DNA of 64,000 bases, taken from assembly GCA_958450325.1 (NCBI GenBank), contig OY288244.1:34409424-34473423 (forward strand), in the 5' to 3' direction. The stretch's first letter is position 1. The number at the start of each line of letters is the position of its first letter. The translations under genes were made by a program, and so were the position numbers. The notes below the pieces were generated by a model, which saw nothing but the letters and a program-made list of their open reading frames with translations, was not told the origin of the DNA and ran no database searches. This document shows positions 1 to 9,968 of this stretch, piece by piece. This stretch comes from Agrostemma githago (lineage: Eukaryota > Streptophyta > Magnoliopsida > Caryophyllales > Caryophyllaceae).

Positions 1-3000
1 ATTACCGTTCTAGCGTCATTAGCAGGAGATGCTACCGCCTCCACCCACTTGGAGACATAATCAACCGCAACCAAAATATATCGGTTGCCCTTGGATGACG
101 GAAATGGGCCTTGATAGTCTACACCCCAAACATCAAAAATTTCTACTTTGAGAATCCCATTTTGAGGCATCTCATGCCTCCTAGAAATATTACGGGTCCT
201 TTGACATGCATCGCAGGACATAATAAAAGCTTGAGCATCCCGGAATAAGGTTGGCCAATAAAAACCCGACTGGAGGACCTTAGCCGTGGTTCGGCTCGGT
301 CCACGATGGCCACCATATGGCGATGAATGACACCTCTCTAGAACTCCTCGAACTTCCCATTGAGGGACACATCGACGGAAAATACCATCGGCACACTCCT
401 TAAATAAATAAGGGTCATCCCAGAAAAATTGTCGGACATCATGTAGAAATTTTTTCTTTTGTTGATAAGAAAGATCGGAAGGCAATACCTTGCCAACTAA
501 ATAATTGGCATAATCCACATACCAAGGTCCTTCGCTTGCACCGGTACTTAAAGCCATGAGAGAATCATCGGGAAAAGAGTCATCTATGGGGATGACAACT
601 CCTTCCTCCTCAACTCTAAGCCTCGATAGATGATCTGCAACGGCATTTTTCGCTCCCTTCTTATCCCGGATCGATAAATCAAACTCTTGGAGGAGGAGGA
701 TCCATCGAAGTAATCGGGGCTTCGCTTCTTTCTTAGCAAGGAGGTACTTGAGCGCCGCATGATCGGTGAAAACAATGACTTCCGATCCAACCAAGTAGGT
801 TCTGAACTTTTCAAAAGCATACACTATAGCTAGCAACTCCTTCTCGGTGGTGGCATAATTCACCTGAGCATTATCAAGTGTTTTGCTAGCGTAGTATATG
901 GCATGCAAGACCTTGTCCTTCCTTTGGCCCAAAACCGCTCCCACAGCATAATCACTCGCGTCACACATTATCTCGAATGGCAAATTCCAATCCGGTGACT
1001 GAATGATCGGAGCAGAAATGAGGGCCTGCTTAATCCTGTGAAAAGCTTCCACACACTCATCAGTAAAATCGAAAGGGGCATCCTTTAGGAGCAATTGTGT
1101 AAGTGGCTTAGCAATTTTGGAAAAGTCCTTGATAAAGCGGCGATAAAATCCCGCATGACCAAGGAAACTTCTCACTCCCTTTACATTAACCGGCAAGGGC
1201 AATTGCTCAATCACTTGCACCTTTGCTTTATCCACCTGAATGCCCTTTTCGGAGACCACATGACCCAAAACAACACCCTCAGTGACCATAAAATGGCATT
1301 TTTCCCAATTCAAGACCAAACTAACCTCGACACATCGGTTTAAAATGGTATCCAAATTAGCTAAACAAGCTGAAAAACTCATACCATACACACTAAAGTC
1401 GTCCATAAACACTTCCATAATTGACTCGATGTAGTCGGAAAAGATGCTCATCATGCACCTTTGAAAGGTGGCGGGTGCATTACATAGCCCGAATGGCATC
1501 TTGCGATATGCAAAAGTGCCATATGGACAAGTGAACGCGGTCTTTTCTTGGTCGGCGGGGTGTATCGGGATTTGGAAAAATCCCGAATATCCATCTAAAT
1601 AGCAAAAATACTTGTGAGAAGCTAGTCTCTCAAGCATTTGGTCGATAAAGGGCAATGGGAAGTGGTCTTTAAGTGTAGCGGTGTTCAACTTCCTATAATC
1701 TATACACATTCTCCATCCCGTCACAATTCGTGTAGGGATTAACTCATTCTTCTCATTCGGGACCACAGTAGTCGATCCCTTCTTAGGTACAACCTGTACC
1801 GGACTCACCCATTTTGAATCGGGAACCGCATAAATAATTCCCGCATCCAACAATTTCATAACTTCCTCTTTAACAACTTCTTGCATGTTCGGGTTCAACT
1901 TACGTTGACCCTGGACACAAGGACAATGACCTTCCTCAAGATTAATTCTATGCATACAGAAATCGGGACTGATTCCCTTCAAGTCATCAAGACTATACCC
2001 CAAAGCTCTCCTATTTCTCTTTAAAACAACTAACAAATCAGAAAGTTGTTGCTCAGTTAAATCAGCACTTACAATCACGGGGAAGCTCTCGGTATTGTCT
2101 AAAAAGGCATATTTTAGGTGAGACAGAAGTGGCTTACGCTCCGGAACGGATATGTCAATAGCAAATGAGGTGTGTACGATGTTGGTTACATCGACACCTT
2201 GCTCCTCCGTAAGCATCCGTCCTTCCAAAGCAGCTTCTAAGGCATCAACAACAGCAGAGTCAACGGAAACATCACCTGCACACGCTTCCAAACATATCAA
2301 AGCTTCTAAGGGATCCCGTATAAGGGACGCCTCCATAGAATCATGAACTAAAACATCCACAACATCAATCATGCAGCAAGAATCCGTTATCATCGGATTC
2401 TTAAGTGTACTATCTAAGCAGAAAACAATGGTGTCTCCACCCACTTCCAAGGTCAATTTACCGTTCTTGACATCAATCACCGCGCCGGCGGTGTGCAAAA
2501 ATGGCCTTCCCAAAATTATGGGAATTTGGGTGTCCTCGGCCATGTCAAGGACGATAAAATCAACCGGGATAAAAAATTTTCCAACTCTAACGGGCACGTC
2601 TTCTAAAACTCCCAAAGGGCGTTTTATGGAAAGGTCCGCCATCTGCAAAGTGACACTAGTACACTTAAGAGGACCCATATTAAGTTTTTCACAAACAGAG
2701 TAAGGCATGACACTTACACTAGCACCTAAATCACATAAAGCCGTATCAATCGATAAGGTGCCAATAGTGCAAGGAATCGAAAAACTACCGGGGTCCTTTA
2801 GCTTTGGTGGGGCCTTGTTCTGTAAAAAGGCACTACACTCTGCAGTAAGAGCGACGATTTCTACCTCACCAATGCTTCTCTTCCGAGTCAAGATGTCCTT
2901 CATAAACTTGGTGTAAGACGGGACCTGCATAATGAGCTCGGTAAATGGGACTGTAACCTGCAAATTCTTCACAACCTCCATGAACTTGCCAGACTGGGTA

Positions 3001-3635
3001 GTTTCCTTTCGATTCTTCAATCGACCCGGAAATGGTACTTGAATTGTTGGACTAGTCGGAGTGGGAATGGGAGTAGTGGGTGGTGGAACTCGCTCATCAC
3101 TTAGAGTTTCCACATTTGCATCCTCATTGACATCTTCCACTAAAACCTCCTCCTTCTCGGCCGATGAATCATCCTTAGGCATCGACGGACCTTCATAGTG
3201 TGTGCCACTACGAAGAGTGATCGCATTAGCCGTATCATGTTGTTGATCACCTTGAGAAGGGAGTTTACCTTGTTGACGCGTTGCTTGCGACGCGGCAAGG
3301 TGTCCCACTTGGTTCTCCAAATTCTTGATGGCATTATCCTTAGCTTGATCATTCTTTTGCATTTGAGCCATCATAGAGTCCTGGGTCTTGGCCATCATCT
3401 GCATCATATTACGAAGCTCAGCCATTTCATTAGAACTCGAAGAAGAAGAAGAATTACCTTGAGCTTGTGATGAGGATTGGCCAAAATTCTGCTGACTAGT
3501 ATCGAAATTCTGATGAGAATTCCCGAAGTTCTGATTAGTATTGCCAAATTTTTTTTGATGTTGACCCAAGTGAGGTCGCTGCTGAAAATTTCCTTGATTT
3601 TGGAAATTCCTTTGGTTTCCGAAATTCTGTTGATT
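1..3635 (-). CDS. pol: Ath0 pro-pol (protease, reverse transcriptase, RNase H, integrase N-part), partial
   Basis: In the same frame as gag, downstream of the TAG, the sequence is open to the window edge (about 1210 codons). An aspartic protease with ALCDLGAS sits near 2725-2741. Reverse transcriptase follows, with a KWVSPVQVVPKKG-like segment near 1780-1820 and the active-site FMDDFSVYG near 1380-1410. RNase H has CDASDYAVGAVLG near 940-980 and FTDHAALKYLLAKK near 720-770. The integrase zinc region lies near 190-340, with H..H..C..C including CDACQRT, and its first catalytic Asp is in WGVDYQGPF near 105-135. The second Asp and the Glu lie off-window. Together these domains cleave the polyprotein, copy RNA to DNA and integrate it. 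No frameshift was found, which makes this the best-preserved enzyme gene in the window and a candidate helper for Ath1, D and E if intact beyond the edge. Confidence 0.88.
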
Positions 3636-4949
3636 CTAAAAATTCCCTTGATTATGGAATTGCTGCTGGTTCTGAAAAATTCCTTGATTCTGGAAATTCT
3701 GCTGATGCTGATTCTGGAGATTCTGCTTGTGCGGGGGCACATAGGGTGGTGGAATAGGCGGGTTCAAGACATTAGTACTCCTGTAAGACAAGAGAGATGC
3801 ATCATAGCCCGGTTGATTCATATATGGATAACGTGGGCGCATAGAATGAAACGCATTCACCTGTTCTATGGAGCCTAGGCAGTCTTGAGCTTGGTGGTCC
3901 GCGGAACCACAACGAACGCATGCATATTCTTGCATGGCATGTACTTGATGCATGCCCCCCCCCCCTTGAGAATTTGACACTTCAAATGCATCAAACCTCT
4001 TAGCCAAAGCGGCTAATTGAACGGCCACGGCATTAGAGGACCCACTTTCACCAAAATTTGAACGAGTATTACCACGTGGATTACCCCATCGGGAGTGATG
4101 AGATGCCATCTCCTCTATCGTTTGCCAAGCCTTATCATCATCCACATTACATTGGAAACGCCCATTGCATGCCGAATCCAATGTACTCCTGCAATCATCA
4201 TACAGCCCGTTATAAAATTGGTTACAAAGAAACCAAACCTGAAAACCATGGTGCGGGCATTCTTTCACAAGCTTCTTGAACCGCTCCCACGCTTCATGAA
4301 TATTCTCGTTCGGAGTTTGAGGAAAATTGGTGATTTGACTCCGGAGCATGTTCGTCTTTTGTGGAGGATAATAGTGCTTGTAGAAGGCAAGAGCAAGAGA
4401 ATTCCAGTCGGTAATCCCTTCGGTGACTTTATCAAGATCGGTTATCCACTCCCTAGCGGAATCCCGTAGTGAGAACATGAAGAGCATCTCCATGACTTCT
4501 TCTTGAGTTACCCCGGCCGGAAGTGCAATCGTGGAGCAATAGTCGGTAAAAATCCTCATATGCTTGTGAGGATCCTCCTTAGGGTCACCACCAAATTGAT
4601 TCTTCTCCACCAAAGTGATAAAGGCGGGTCGAATCTCAAATGTACCCTGAGTGGCAGTTGGTCGTTTAACCAACTTGGGAAGAGCAGTTTGCTCGGGTTC
4701 CGAATGACTAGAAAGCTTCGGCATTTTTACGTTCGGAAGGGGTGGTAAAATGATCTCGGGCTGAGATTGATGTTCCTCTTCAAAGGACTGATTCTCAGCT
4801 ACAAATTCAGTATGAATAGCTTCCAAAGTCGCAAGATCGGGAGCTGCGGAAATCTCTCTCCAAAACTGTCGTCGCCTACGAAAAGTTTTCTCGGGCTCAG
4901 GGTCGAACGGAGTAAGCTCTGATGACCGAAAAGACCTGGGCATAAGCAA
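3636..4949 (-). CDS. gag: Ath0 gag polyprotein (capsid and nucleocapsid)
   Basis: This 437-residue frame encodes the structural protein that forms the cytoplasmic virus-like particle and packages element RNA. Residues about 120-290 match the plant retrotransposon gag capsid domain, with the run HEAWERFKKLVKECPHHG typical of Athila-type gag. A zinc knuckle CVRCGSADHQAQDC (CX2CX4HX4C) lies near residues 342-356 and binds RNA. A Q/N-rich linker follows. The frame begins 99 bases after the primer site, and the ATG at 4949 is the first good start. It ends at a TAG (3636-3638), but the same frame continues open into protease and pol. The TAG is therefore either a C-to-T nonsense change of CAG or a regulated gag/pol boundary. 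Confidence 0.88.
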   Translation of the reverse strand: MLMPRSFRSSELTPFDPEPEKTFRRRRQFWREISAAPDLATLEAIHTEFVAENQSFEEEHQSQPEIILPPLPNVKMPKLSSHSEPEQTALPKLVKRPTATQGTFEIRPAFITLVEKNQFGGDPKEDPHKHMRIFTDYCSTIALPAGVTQEEVMEMLFMFSLRDSAREWITDLDKVTEGITDWNSLALAFYKHYYPPQKTNMLRSQITNFPQTPNENIHEAWERFKKLVKECPHHGFQVWFLCNQFYNGLYDDCRSTLDSACNGRFQCNVDDDKAWQTIEEMASHHSRWGNPRGNTRSNFGESGSSNAVAVQLAALAKRFDAFEVSNSQGGGGMHQVHAMQEYACVRCGSADHQAQDCLGSIEQVNAFHSMRPRYPYMNQPGYDASLLSYRSTNVLNPPIPPPYVPPHKQNLQNQHQQNFQNQGIFQNQQQFHNQGNF

Positions 4950-5047
4950 AACTACAGTAGAAAAGTGAGATCAATCTCAAGGAGTTTTAATTCCTTGAGA
5001 CGAAAGGGAGCATAGAAGAAACAAGCTAAAAAAACCAGAAAAACCGT

Positions 5048-5065
5048 TCCCCGGCAACGGCGCCA
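5048..5065 (-). promoter_or_regulatory. Ath0 primer-binding site (tRNA-Asp type)
   Basis: The minus strand reads TGGCGCCGTTGCCGGGGA, the complement of a plant tRNA-Asp 3' end as used by Athila elements. It lies 4 bases inside the LTR end at 5070 and primes minus-strand DNA synthesis. It also fixes the element's orientation. Confidence 0.88.
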
Positions 5066-5926
5066 AATTTGATGTGGGTAAAGTCGTCTCACCCAATCAA
5101 GGTAAACCTAATGCTACTAACAAGAAGATAGCGGCAAGCAAGGTATCGAATCCACAGGGAAACAGTTAAACTAGTCAAATAGCTATGGCGATTCTAGGAT
5201 GCTCTAAACGGTTGAATTGATGGAAGGATATAAAAACACTACTAAAATGCGATAATAAATAATCGAATCTAATAAAGAGATGAAAACTAAGGTCACGGGT
5301 TCAAGATATATGCTCAACAATTATGCGAAGATAATAATAAACATATAACATGCTAGTCGGCTATAACACGTTCTCTCGAATCGTGTCAACCTAGGAAGGA
5401 TCTAACGGGCTCTCGCAACTTATTAGACTCCCTACCAAATCGCGCGTGATCTAATCCTAATTCGGCTTTCGCACAGGAACTAGAATTTCCCAAACAGATT
5501 AAAATGCTGTGGCCTTTAACAAATTAATTGACAAATAAACACGCGAAAGTGGTACTAGCAAAATTATGAATTTAGTATCAAAGCGACATAATCGTATAAT
5601 AATTCATCGATCCCCCTCGACCCTAGCGAGAAAATTAGCTACGCATGATGATTACGAAACAACTAATCGCATATATGGAATTCATGATAAAAAGGTGAAG
5701 CAAATAAATCTAATGATAAACGGACGGAAATCTAGCGAACTAAACGGAACAACGAATTACGAATAGGTAAAATTACGACAAACTAAGTAATTTACGATGA
5801 AGATTGAAACGTATAATTGAAAATTGCATAAAATGAAATTACCGAAATCGAATCCGAGTGAAAACCGAGTGCTAGAATCCTAAAGGTCACGAGTTTTCTA
5901 AAGTAAAATTTCTAAGTATGAAGAAT

Positions 5927-6120
5927 TGCGGGGGCCGAGGCACATGATCCTCCTCCCTAGTTATACAAAATTAGGCGGAAAAAGAACTGGGTGTGCACCC
6001 CGGCCGGCTGGCAGGCCGCCTGCCACTTGCGGGGGCCGAGGCACATTTGAAAATGAAGCTAAAAAAGGCCTTGTGTCATGCCGGCCGGCTGGCAGGCCGC
6101 CGGTCACATGCAGGCTGGCG
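5927..6120. repeat. GC-rich direct duplication within the Ath0 LTR
   Basis: TGCGGGGGCCGAGGCACAT occurs at 5927-5945 and again at 6028-6046, 101 bp apart. The block CCGGCCGGCTGGCAGGCCGCC also occurs twice (about 6000-6020 and 6081-6101). The blocks are rich in GGCCGG palindromes and stand out from the AT-rich surroundings. They lie roughly 260-450 bp downstream of the TATA-like box, so they would sit in the transcript leader. Confidence 0.75.
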
Positions 6121-6382
6121 TGCACGCACTAATAAAAGAGGTAATGGGCCGCTTCTCATGGCCCAATGAATCGTCACTTCCCATTTCTTCTTCGCCTAAA
6201 CGTCTTGAGGCACGGGTTTTGTCTCGGGATCGTTCTTCTAACCAGATATGAGTGTAAATGCACATAAAGACCTGAAATCGTGTAGAATCTACAAAAACAG
6301 TCACTCAAAGCAAAATGTTAGAAGAAACGGCTCTAAAGAGCGCGTTCCGACCATAAAAGACAACGGAATCGAGGGAATAAAG

Positions 6383-6393
6383 CTATATAAATA
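6383..6393 (-). promoter_or_regulatory. TATA-like box in Ath0 LTR
   Basis: The minus strand reads TATTTATATAG within the presumed U3 of the 5' LTR. It is the only good TATA-like site in that LTR on the correct strand. Confidence 0.5.
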
Positions 6394-6449
6394 CAACACA
6401 TCACCGCTCGAAGTGATCGGTGATGTACGAGCTCACTAGAGCATGAGGC

Positions 6450-7286
6450 GCACTATATGCCTCACGCTCCAAACAATCCCCGATGAGGCCCCGCACCTCA
6501 TCACTATCTAGCCTAAGGTCTTCAGCGGCCCACCTAATCCTATCCGGACCCCAGGGGCAAACCACTAATCATCCCAAAATCTTCTAGGGTCATCCCGACC
6601 TCCCCAAAAGCCATGTGGAAGGTCGAGGTAGTATCATGGAATGAAGCGATCTATCATTGCTCTAATCACCATGAGGTTGCACTTAGTCTTGCAACCCACC
6701 AACCGGACCCACTGCTCGACCACGGGACCTAGAGCAGTCCTCGCGATAATCCCCTTTATCGCGGGGGTCAACTTCTGAAAATAAAACTCGAGACACGTAG
6801 TAAAACCCGAGAAAGTCCTCTTCGGGCCTGGGGGCTGCAAACCAAAACGATACAAGTATAAACAAAACAAATCTAACCTAACCCGAGCCAAAAATCTAAG
6901 ACATAACTAATAAGCACGAATAGGACACTCACCAGACCACGCACGATGCGGTGAGAAACGTGAAGGTCAAGGTGAAACAGCAACTAATGGCCATCCCAGT
7001 CCCGAGCCCACTCGGGATCCTCGTAGCCAATCTCCTCATTCTCTGGTACAGGAACCGGAACATGAGCCCTCCTAGCAACCGTCTCCGGAAGCCTACGCTT
7101 CCTCACTCTATCAAAATCGTCCTCATTTATGGCCTCGGGATCGCGACGCTGAGACGAGATACTTCGTCGTCTCCTACGAATCCCACAGGGAGTCTGTGAA
7201 CTCGTCCCGGCAGCCTTACCACTAGTACCAACTAAGGGAGCTCCCTCGGGATGCTGGGTGTTACCTCTAACTAAAAAATCAAACAA
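6450..7286 (-). pseudogene. Antisense plant-mobile-domain (PMD-like) gene remnant in element A
   Basis: On the minus strand, an upstream frame (7286-6984) has a basic RRRRR run and an acidic tail. After it comes a possible 98-bp intron (6835-6932) with GTGAGT donor and TTTGCAG acceptor. The next frame begins PPGPKRTFSGF and continues to RAMIDRF. After a frameshift near 6650, the next frame reads TTSTFHMAFGEVGMTLEDF. This order (helical segment, RAM..RF, then FH..FGE.G.TL.DF..ISGLPL) matches the plant mobile domain found in transposable elements and MAIN-type proteins. TAG at 6984 and many stops below 6560 show it is dead. It opposes the element's own transcription, like the extra antisense ORFs reported in Tat elements. 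The family call rests on motif recall only. Confidence 0.65.
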
Positions 7287-7299
7287 AACACATAAAAAT

Positions 7300-8478
7300 C
7301 CATGCCTCAGGTCGGGCTAGAGCAGCTTAAACAGGTCAAAATTGGGTCAAAATTTCGGATAGGATATCAAAATTTTGAAAAGGCCGCTAGCACCCATTTT
7401 CGATCCCGGTCACGATGAAAGTGGTTTCGGGAAAATCCGGCATCGTTACGAAACCTTTTGGTCCGTCTTAAGACACACAAAACCTCACGGGGAGCCCAAT
7501 AGCCATCCTAGCCCATAAAAATCGACAGGGGGGCTACCTACATCGTCACAAACACTATTTGAGCAAGATTACGCAAAACAAATGCAGGAATATCCGAGAA
7601 AACGGTCCCTAACCCTAGCATTCCAAACCTATCACTATAGGGAGCCATTGTCGTACCTTGAGAACCCGTACCAAGCTTATAACTACCCTAACAAGCTCTA
7701 ATCGACCCTAATTTAACAACGGGATTAGGTACAAGCATTGAAACTTATTAAATTAAAAACACCCAAATCGATTTTATAGGTTTTCAACAAAACAAACTCA
7801 CAATCAATCAAATCAAGCAAAACCGACATTAAACAAGTAAAGAACGCTCACCCGGAGTCGACATTGTCGCGTATGATGGAAATCAAGACAATAGTTGGCT
7901 ACAAAAATCGAGAAAGTAGTTTAGAGGCGAAAGAGGCGACGCGTTCGAAATTGGGATCGAATGAAACGATTGCCTTAACCTTCGTTTACTTAAGCAGACC
8001 CGGTCCTTGAGAACCCGACCGCCTCAGGCGACGCGCCCGAGTTCTGAACCGCTGAGGGCTAGGCGCCTGAAGATTGGGGCGCAGACAGACGCGCGTCCAA
8101 TTAGTCCATCACAGACTAAAACAGAAACAAACGAGGCTTAAATATCGATACACATGAAACACGCACCTTTTAAGACAAGAAAAATAACAATGGAACAATT
8201 ATTAACCGACATCGATAAAGCACACTTGATAATGAAACAAGCATAAGAGCGGCACTTAACATGAACGCTGCACTCGAGCGCGTAATAAAACAATCTAAAC
8301 CAAACTAATCTAAGCAAATCCTGAACGAATCTCAAATGCGTAACAAACCAAAACAAAGCAAGAACAAACCCGAACAAAATAAGACAAACCCATAAAACAA
8401 AAAACTCAACGAACATAAATAAACAAAACAGCAACTTTGCCCGAGGGGTCTTAGCTATCCCGGAGGCACAGCAAACAA
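7300..8478. other. Element A non-coding 3' region before the tandem arrays
   Basis: No supportable gene was seen. The stretch includes A-rich sequence with many AAACAAA-type runs near 8280-8430. A 131-residue minus frame at 8138-8533 has hydrophobic, low-complexity composition and overlaps the tandem array, so it is not counted as a gene. Confidence 0.6.
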
Positions 8479-8909
8479 CAATTTTTCGAGTGGATACCAA
8501 CGCCCTCGAAGGAGTCTGAAACCTCCACAACAATTTTTCGAGTGGATACCAACGCCCTCGAAGGAGTCTGAAACCTCCACAACAATTTTTCTAGTGGATA
8601 CCAACGCCCTCGAAGAAGTCTGAAACCTCCACAGCAATTTTTCGAGTGGATACCAACGCCCTCGAATGAGTCTGAAACCTCCACAGCATTTTTTTCGAGT
8701 GGATACCAATGCCCTTGAAGGAGTCTGAAACCTCCACAACAATTTTTCGAGTGGATACCAACGCCCTCGAAGGAGTCTGAAACCTCCACAACAATTTTTC
8801 GAGTGGATACCAACGCCCTCGAAGGAGTCTGAAACCTCCACAGCAATTTGATTCGAGTAGATACCAACGCTCTCGAGGGAGTCTGATACCTCCACAACAT
8901 TTTTTCATT
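8479..8909. repeat. 52-bp tandem array in element A 3' region (about 8 copies)
   Basis: Units start at 8479, 8531, 8583 and 8635 with an exact 52-bp period, then continue with small length changes to about 8897. The core is CGAGTGGATACCAACGCCCT followed by CGAAGGAGTCTGAAACCTCC. Copies differ at only a few bases. Because 52 is not a multiple of three and the unit lacks minus-strand stops, all three minus frames stay open here. Confidence 0.95.
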
Positions 8910-9600
8910 CGAGTGGAGACTGACGCCCTCGAATGGTTTATTTCGTCCTAGAGGTTAGAGGCATCCCGAAAGACAACTATTCAAGTGGAGAGTGACACCC
9001 TCGATTAGTTTATATCATTTTATTTTGTTCTAGGGGTCAGAGGCATCCCGAAAGACAGCTATTCAAGTGGAGACTAACGCCCTCGAGTAGTTTATATCAT
9101 CTTGTTTTGTCCTAGGGGTCAGAGGCATCCTGAAAGACAGCTATTCGAGTGGAGACTGACGCCCTCGAGTAGTTTATATGATTTTATTTTGTCCTAGGGG
9201 TCAGAGGCATCCCAAAAGACAGTTGTTCGAGTGGAGACTGACGCCCTCGAATAGTTTATCTCATTTCGTTTTTTCCTAGGGGTCAGAGGCATCCCGAAAG
9301 ACAGATATTCGAGTGGAGACTGACGCCCTCGAGTAGTTTATATCATCTTGTTTTGTCCTAGGGGTCAGAGGCATCCCGAAAGAGAGTTACTCGAGTGGAG
9401 ACTCACGCCCTCAAGTAGTTTATATCCTTTTATTTTGTCCTAGCGGTCAGAGGCGTCCCAAAGACAAGTGTTCGAGTGGAAACTGACGCTCTCGAACATT
9501 TCTGTTTCGCTTTATTTCGCCCAAGGGGTCACAAGCATCCCGAAGACGACCGCTCGAGTGGAGACTGACGCCCTCGAGCGTTTTATTTCATTAAGGGTTC
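8910..9600. repeat. 82-bp tandem array in element A 3' region (about 9 copies)
   Basis: Unit starts at 8982, 9064, 9146, 9228, 9310 and 9392 show an exact 82-bp period. The first unit is shortened to 72 bp and the last ones (9473, 9555) are diverged. Each unit contains CGAGTGGAGACTGACGCCCT, then a T-rich spacer, then CCTAGGGGTCAGAGGCATCC. The first 25 bases are related to the core of the adjacent 52-bp repeat, so the two arrays probably share an origin. Confidence 0.95.
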
Positions 9601-9956
9601 ACAAGCATCCCAAAAATATTTGTTCAGGTTGAAGCCAACACATATGAACATTCTTTGCACTTACCCTTAACGCGTCACCTACACACGAAAACATTTAAAA
9701 TTAAACGAACTTTTAAACAATCCGAAAAGGCCAAACGTGCGAGCATGAATAACCAAGAACGAGATGACAAGCACCGGCCCGGGCCCAAGCAAGCAACCGC
9801 AAGCGAAGACGTCAGGTACGATCTCTAAGCCTTGGCTGGCGAGCCTCAACACGTAGTCCGACTTAAAATGACCCGATCGAACAGCCACCCGGTCGTAATC
9901 CTCGATTGACCTGGGTGGCTATACTTTGACTTTCGCCTTGTCCAAGCCTCAGTCAA

Positions 9957-9968
9957 AGTGGGGGCTTC
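9957..9968 (+). promoter_or_regulatory. Element A polypurine tract
   Basis: AAGTGGGGGCTTC-like sequence lies directly before the LTR start TGTAGACACC. It primes plus-strand DNA synthesis and shows that the LTR at 9969 is the 3' LTR of a plus-strand element. The preceding bases (GTCCAAGCCTCAGTC) are nearly identical to those before the 3' LTR of element B. Confidence 0.85.

Larger units (their letters stand above)
1..6440 (-). mobile_element. Ath0: autonomous Athila-type Ty3 retrotransposon, 3' end cut by window edge
   Basis: Read on the minus strand, the element has a 5' LTR (from about 6440 down to 5070), a tRNA-Asp-type primer site, a gag gene and an open pol frame that runs off the window at base 1 inside integrase. 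The gag type, the Asp primer site and the FMDD reverse transcriptase motif are typical of the Athila branch of Ty3 elements. The 3' LTR lies outside the window, so no TSD can be checked. The outer LTR end near 6440 is estimated from where antisense mobile-domain coding sequence of element A begins. Confidence 0.9.
5070..6440 (-). mobile_element. Ath0 5' LTR (outer end approximate)
   Basis: The inner end is clear: the plus-strand sequence starts TGATGTGGG at 5070, next to the primer site. The other end is estimated at about 6440 because antisense coding sequence of element A starts just beyond. A minus-strand TATA-like box lies at 6383-6393. The roughly 1.37 kb length is close to the other Athila-like LTRs here (1.5-1.66 kb). 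The partner LTR is off-window, so the outer boundary cannot be confirmed. Confidence 0.7.

Noticed and set aside
1095..4748. Plus-strand frames opposite Ath0 gag-pol (82-133 codons)
   Set aside because: Shadows of the long minus-strand gag-pol frame; no codon or motif support.
8138..8908. Four overlapping minus-strand frames of 105-149 codons
   Set aside because: They arise because the 52-bp repeat lacks minus-strand stops and shifts frame each unit; all three frames stay open with the same repeated peptides.
8479..9600. CRISPR-like array
   Set aside because: Units are contiguous tandem repeats without unique spacers, in plant nuclear DNA.
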